In this document: one piece after another, positions 5,964-6,469 of the stretch
How positions within the stretch are numbered: the first letter of the stretch is position 1
Layout: every line of letters starts with the position of its first letter
Assembly (NCBI GenBank): GCA_937871985.1
Contig: CALMPB010000472.1
Location: 1-6,469 of the forward strand
DNA length: 6,469 bases
Direction of reading: 5' to 3'
DNA from: an uncultured Burkholderiaceae bacterium
GTDB taxonomy: Bacteria; Pseudomonadota; Gammaproteobacteria; Burkholderiales; Burkholderiaceae
The notes under the pieces: generated by a model
What the model was told of the DNA's origin: nothing
What the model saw: the letters and a program-made list of their open reading frames with translations, nothing else
Databases searched by the model: none
Program-made: the position numbers and the translations under genes

Positions 5964-6469
5964 ATGAGTTACCCGTCCTTGCACAATAATTCCTTCATCA
6001 AGGCCTTGCTGCGTCAACCGACGCTACACACGCCGGTGTGGCTGATGGGGCAGGCCGGTCATCATTTGCCCGAGTACCGCCAGTTGCGGGCAAAGGCCGG
6101 TTGCTACCTGTCACTGCTCAAGTACCCTGACTACACCACCGAGGCCACACTGCAGCCGTTCCGGCACCTGAACCTGGATGCGGCAGTGGTCACCAGCGAT
6201 ATCCTCACCCTGGCCGATGCCATGGGCCTGGGGTTGTACTTCGTCAATGGCCAGACGCCACGGTTGCGTCATCCGCTGCGCGACGAGAAAGCCATCCACC
6301 GCCTGCGTGTGCCAGAGCCGCGAGCCCAGGAGTACCTCTACCAGTCGGTGGCACAGTCGCGTCGGGCGCTGGAAGGCAAGGTACCGCTGATCGGCGTTGC
6401 CGGCAGCCCCTGGAGTCTGGCGTGCTACATGGTCGAAGGCGGGCCTCCGGGGGACTTCCAGTTGATCAG
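5964..6469 (+). CDS. Uroporphyrinogen decarboxylase (HemE) homologue with altered substrate site, cut by window edge
   Basis: The first 168 codons of a UroD-superfamily TIM-barrel protein; full HemE is near 355 residues, so about half is missing on the right. Alignment by eye to HemE is continuous from FIKALLRQP through PVWLMGQAGHHLPEYR, EATLQPFRHLNLDAAVVTSDIL, DAMGLGLYF and VPLIGVAGSPWSLACYMVEGG. True HemE removes four acetate carboxyls from uroporphyrinogen III in haem synthesis. Its motif MRQAGRYLPEYR holds two arginines that contact the substrate (human Arg37 and Arg41); here these are Gly29 and His33, and the Tyr after the second is His34. The catalytic Asp is kept (Asp79 in TSDIL, where HemE has FSDIL), as is the Tyr of the SPW-YMVEG region. 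This pattern suggests a paralogue with another substrate rather than the housekeeping hemE. ATG at 5964 is the only good start. The gap to rpe is 35 bases, without a clear ribosome site. Confidence 0.88.
   Translation, partial: MSYPSLHNNSFIKALLRQPTLHTPVWLMGQAGHHLPEYRQLRAKAGCYLSLLKYPDYTTEATLQPFRHLNLDAAVVTSDILTLADAMGLGLYFVNGQTPRLRHPLRDEKAIHRLRVPEPRAQEYLYQSVAQSRRALEGKVPLIGVAGSPWSLACYMVEGGPPGDFQLI

Noticed and set aside
1..6469. CRISPR array, insertion sequence, tRNA or phage attachment site
   Set aside because: No spaced direct repeats, transposase reading, terminal inverted repeats or tRNA-like fold was seen anywhere in the window.

Overview
The window looks like chromosomal DNA from a Pseudomonas or close relative. 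It is GC-rich, and it carries a cbb3 oxidase subunit I and a ribulose-phosphate epimerase that read like Pseudomonas proteins. This assignment rests on recalled family sequences, not on a database search.

Layout: positions 1-659 hold the first 219 codons of a ccoN-type gene on the minus strand, running off the left edge. Positions 660-1102 are a 443-base divergent intergenic region with no gene I can support. It contains a leader hairpin for ccoN, a plausible sigma70 promoter for the rightward genes, a perfect 20-bp palindrome where a repressor operator would sit, and two imperfect dyads plus a small hairpin further downstream. From 1103 to the right edge, five genes run on the plus strand with overlaps or short gaps (-14, 37, 12 and 35 bases), so they probably form one operon. 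In order they are: (1) a fold-type III PLP decarboxylase fused to a C-terminal acyl carrier protein domain; (2) an acyl/aminoacyl-AMP ligase; (3) an alpha/beta hydrolase; (4) a catalytically complete ribulose-5-phosphate 3-epimerase; (5) a uroporphyrinogen-decarboxylase (HemE) homologue, cut by the right edge, in which two substrate-contacting arginines are replaced.

How they may work together (inference): the ligase adenylates an amino or carboxylic acid and loads it on the phosphopantetheine arm of the fused carrier domain. The decarboxylase then acts on the tethered substrate, as BtrK does on glutamyl-BtrI in butirosin biosynthesis. The hydrolase would release or edit the product. The epimerase and the HemE-like protein look like primary-metabolism enzymes recruited into the pathway, supplying a pentose phosphate and a decarboxylation or related step. 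I do not recognise the product. The gene set is not one I can match to a named pathway, and it is the part of the window most likely to be undescribed. The operon continues beyond the right edge.
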